This document shows positions 4,660 through 6,017 of a DNA stretch of 6,017 nt, one piece after another. Within the stretch, counting starts at the first letter, position 1. Each line of letters starts with the position of its first letter. The position numbers and the translations under genes are program-made. The stretch is taken from NCBI GenBank assembly GCA_001800185.1, contig MGUX01000102.1, positions 1-6,017 of the forward strand. The letters run 5' to 3'. The notes below the pieces were generated by a model, which searched no databases, was not told the origin of the DNA, and saw only the letters and a program-made list of their open reading frames with translations. The DNA comes from Elusimicrobia bacterium RIFCSPLOWO2_12_FULL_59_9 (GTDB lineage Bacteria > Elusimicrobiota > Elusimicrobia > O2-12-FULL-59-9).

Positions 4660-5871
4660 TCACTCCAAAATAAAGCGGAAGGAAACTACGCCCCATTGCT
4701 GCCGGGGACCCGCGCCCGGCCCGGAAGCCCCCGCGGCCTCCGGGCCGGCCGGACTCATGTCCCCAAGCGCGGCAAACCGCCACTGCTCCAGCGCGTCCAT
4801 GGCCAGTTTATCCAATTGCGGATAGCCGGAAGTTCGCTCTATGCGCATCCACTCCACAACCCCCTTCGGCGACACGAAAAATCGAATCGCAACTTCCATT
4901 TCTAAAATTCCTTTTTCTCGCGCCCACTGCGGAAAAGCCGGCAAGACCCGGTGAAGGATTTTTCTATTGGAGAGCGGGCCGATGATATCCACGGGCTTTT
5001 TCCTGGCCTTCTCCTGCGGCGAAAAACCCGCCTCAGGCTTGCGAGCCAGAAGCGACGCCAACTGCTGAGAGACGTCCTCCATTTCGGCGGCGGAGGGAGC
5101 GGTTTTTTCAATCGCCCTCTCCGGAGACGGCCGGCCTCCCTCCGCCGCAACTGGAAGAGCCACTATCGCTTTGCGGCGAACCGGCGGCAGCGAAGCCTCA
5201 TCGAGGCCTTGCCGGCTTCCCGACGGCGGTCGTCCCTCAAATTTTTTTTGCGCTATCCATTGATTGATATCTTCCAGGTTCTGCGCCACCCGCGCGGGCT
5301 CGCCGGAGCGGTTGTCCAACGAAAGGCCCTTCGGCAATTCCGGCGCCCTGGCCGCCCCGACTTCCTCCAAACGCAAGGGAGCCAAGCCCGGAAATTCCGC
5401 CTGAGGACGGCTCGGCAGCGTCCGGCCCACCGCATCGGCGAGGCTCCCGGAATCCGGACGGCGCTGCCCCTCCTGCAACTGAATCTTGGGGGTCAAATCG
5501 GCTTTTCTTTCGACCAGCCTTTCGGGGCCGTCGAGCGCCCCCATTTTCCTTCGCGGCTCCGGAAGCTTCATTTCCTCAAGGCGGTTTTGCTCCAAAGGCA
5601 TCAGCTTGGCTATTCTGATGGGCGGCGCTTCCTTTGGAATTTCCGGAAGCGCCATTTTCAAAAAATCCATCGCCGATTTGCGCCCCTTCGGCGCAGCCGC
5701 CGGCTTGCGAATTCTAGGGGCCACCGATTCAGGGTCGAGCAAATCCACCCGGGTGATCACTTTCCGCACTCCCCGCGCCTTCTGCAAATGAATCCAGTGG
5801 ACATAGCTGCCGATAAGCACCCCATGAAATATGAGCGACGCCGAAACTCCGATGGCTAACGGCCGGTCCAT
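4660..5871 (-). CDS. TonB-like energy transducer
   Basis: This 403-residue envelope protein should couple the ExbB/ExbD proton channel to outer-membrane receptors or to another envelope machine. Residues ~5-25 form one membrane anchor, and S12-L-I-F-H16 matches the SxxxH motif of the TonB transmembrane helix that contacts ExbB/ExbD. Residues ~28-300 are a long, charged, Pro/Arg/Glu-rich periplasmic spacer. Residues ~305-403 are a TonB C-terminal domain: ILHRVLPAFPQWAREKGILE, VAIRFFVSPKGVV, SGYPQLDKLAMDALEQWRF and WGVVSFRFIL. An Ala/Gly/Pro-rich insertion (~370-390) splits the last helix from the final strand. The domain is closer to the TonB/AgmX-type transducers with an FVSPKGVV strand than to E. 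coli TonB. The ATG lies 11 bases after the exbD stop; the site AAAGG is modest, but the membrane anchor fixes the start. It ends in TGA, two bases before the next gene. Confidence 0.86.
   Translation of the reverse strand: MDRPLAIGVSASLIFHGVLIGSYVHWIHLQKARGVRKVITRVDLLDPESVAPRIRKPAAAPKGRKSAMDFLKMALPEIPKEAPPIRIAKLMPLEQNRLEEMKLPEPRRKMGALDGPERLVERKADLTPKIQLQEGQRRPDSGSLADAVGRTLPSRPQAEFPGLAPLRLEEVGAARAPELPKGLSLDNRSGEPARVAQNLEDINQWIAQKKFEGRPPSGSRQGLDEASLPPVRRKAIVALPVAAEGGRPSPERAIEKTAPSAAEMEDVSQQLASLLARKPEAGFSPQEKARKKPVDIIGPLSNRKILHRVLPAFPQWAREKGILEMEVAIRFFVSPKGVVEWMRIERTSGYPQLDKLAMDALEQWRFAALGDMSPAGPEAAGASGPGAGPRQQWGVVSFRFILE
4716..4748. repeat. GC-rich perfect inverted repeat inside the tonB 3' end
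   Basis: CCGGCCCGGA (4716-4725) is the exact reverse complement of TCCGGGCCGG (4739-4748). Past one mismatch, GCC (4727-4729) can pair with GGC (4735-4737) around a 5-base loop. In the tonB transcript this would be a very stable hairpin about 58 bases before the next start codon. There is no T-run after it, so it is not an ordinary intrinsic terminator. It lies wholly within the codons of the Ala/Gly/Pro-rich TonB insertion. Confidence 0.65.
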
Positions 5872-5882
5872 GCGCCTTTGTA

Positions 5883-6017
5883 TTACTTCTGCTCTGTCGC
5901 TATCGTCATCGACCGGGCTCCCGCCTTCTTGGATTCCGCCATCAATTGGGTGAGCTGCCCATGCGTTGCCTGGGCGTCCGCGCGAATGATGACATATTTA
6001 TCGTCGCTCATCGCCAG
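5883..6017 (-). CDS. exbD: ExbD/TolR-family biopolymer transport protein, C-terminal end (cut by window edge)
   Basis: The last 44 codons of a gene enter from the right edge and end at TAA 5885-5883. The peptide reads LAMSDDKYVIIRADAQATHG, then QLTQLMAESKKAGARSMTIA and TEQK. This fits the end of the ExbD/TolR periplasmic domain: a strand with v.i.aD, a helix with L..lm...k.aGa, then a final short strand with i.i.te. With the complete TonB-like gene 11 bases downstream, this suggests an ExbB-ExbD-TonB operon whose exbB would lie beyond the right edge. The membrane anchor is outside the window, so ExbD cannot be told from TolR by its own sequence; the TonB neighbour favours ExbD. Confidence 0.82.
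   Translation of the reverse strand: MAMSDDKYVIIRADAQATHGQLTQLMAESKKAGARSMTIATEQK

Noticed and set aside
4951..5859. 302-codon open frame on the plus strand
   Set aside because: It lies wholly antisense to tonB. Its Arg/Leu-rich composition is what GC-rich coding DNA gives on the opposite strand, and it shows no recognisable domain.
1..6017. CRISPR arrays, insertion sequences, direct repeats, phage or defence genes
   Set aside because: None seen. The window is dense housekeeping and envelope coding sequence on one strand with no repeated spacer pattern or transposase.

Overview
The window is a tightly packed stretch of bacterial chromosome in which every supported gene reads on the minus strand, so transcription runs from position 6017 down to 1. 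There is no gene-free stretch over 300 bases. The largest intergenic gap is 54 bases (pgk to secG) and most neighbours are separated by 2 to 30 bases or overlap. The DNA is GC-rich and Shine-Dalgarno sites are of the GGAG type. An ExbD/TonB pair and a signal-peptide-bearing OmpA-like protein point to a diderm (Gram-negative) bacterium. The tRNA gene does not encode its 3' CCA. The overall make-up would fit a deep-branching diderm such as Elusimicrobiota, but that placement is a guess from memory and nothing here proves it.

Right part (6017 to 3734), envelope energy-transduction module: the last 44 codons of an ExbD/TolR-like protein, then a complete TonB-like protein with an N-terminal SxxxH transmembrane anchor and a TonB C-terminal domain. 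Two bases later comes a secreted OmpA-like protein. That gene is interrupted at codon 158 by an in-frame TGA at a position where glycine is the likely ancestral residue. The frame continues unbroken on both sides, so one base substitution (or a base-call error) explains it.

Middle part (3706 to 1482), lower glycolysis: gap (GAPDH) and pgk (phosphoglycerate kinase) overlap by 4 bases at GTGA, the pgk GTG start sharing bases with the gap TGA stop. The tpiA gene that often follows pgk is missing; secG comes directly after.

Left part (1427 to 1): secG (translocase subunit) has its own likely extended -10 promoter. A tRNA-Leu(GAG) follows it, the same neighbour secG has in E. coli (leuU). A class II (fuculose-phosphate-type) aldolase starts only 7 bases after the tRNA end, with no visible ribosome binding site. 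Last is the N-terminus of a cyclic-nucleotide-binding-domain protein cut by the window edge.

I see no CRISPR array, insertion sequence, phage gene or defence system, and no clear case for an undescribed multi-gene system. The observations most worth checking are the in-frame TGA in the OmpA-like gene, a near-consensus sigma-70 promoter inside that same gene upstream of gap-pgk, the tRNA/aldolase junction without a Shine-Dalgarno site, and a strong GC-rich hairpin that coincides with an Ala/Gly/Pro-rich insertion in TonB.
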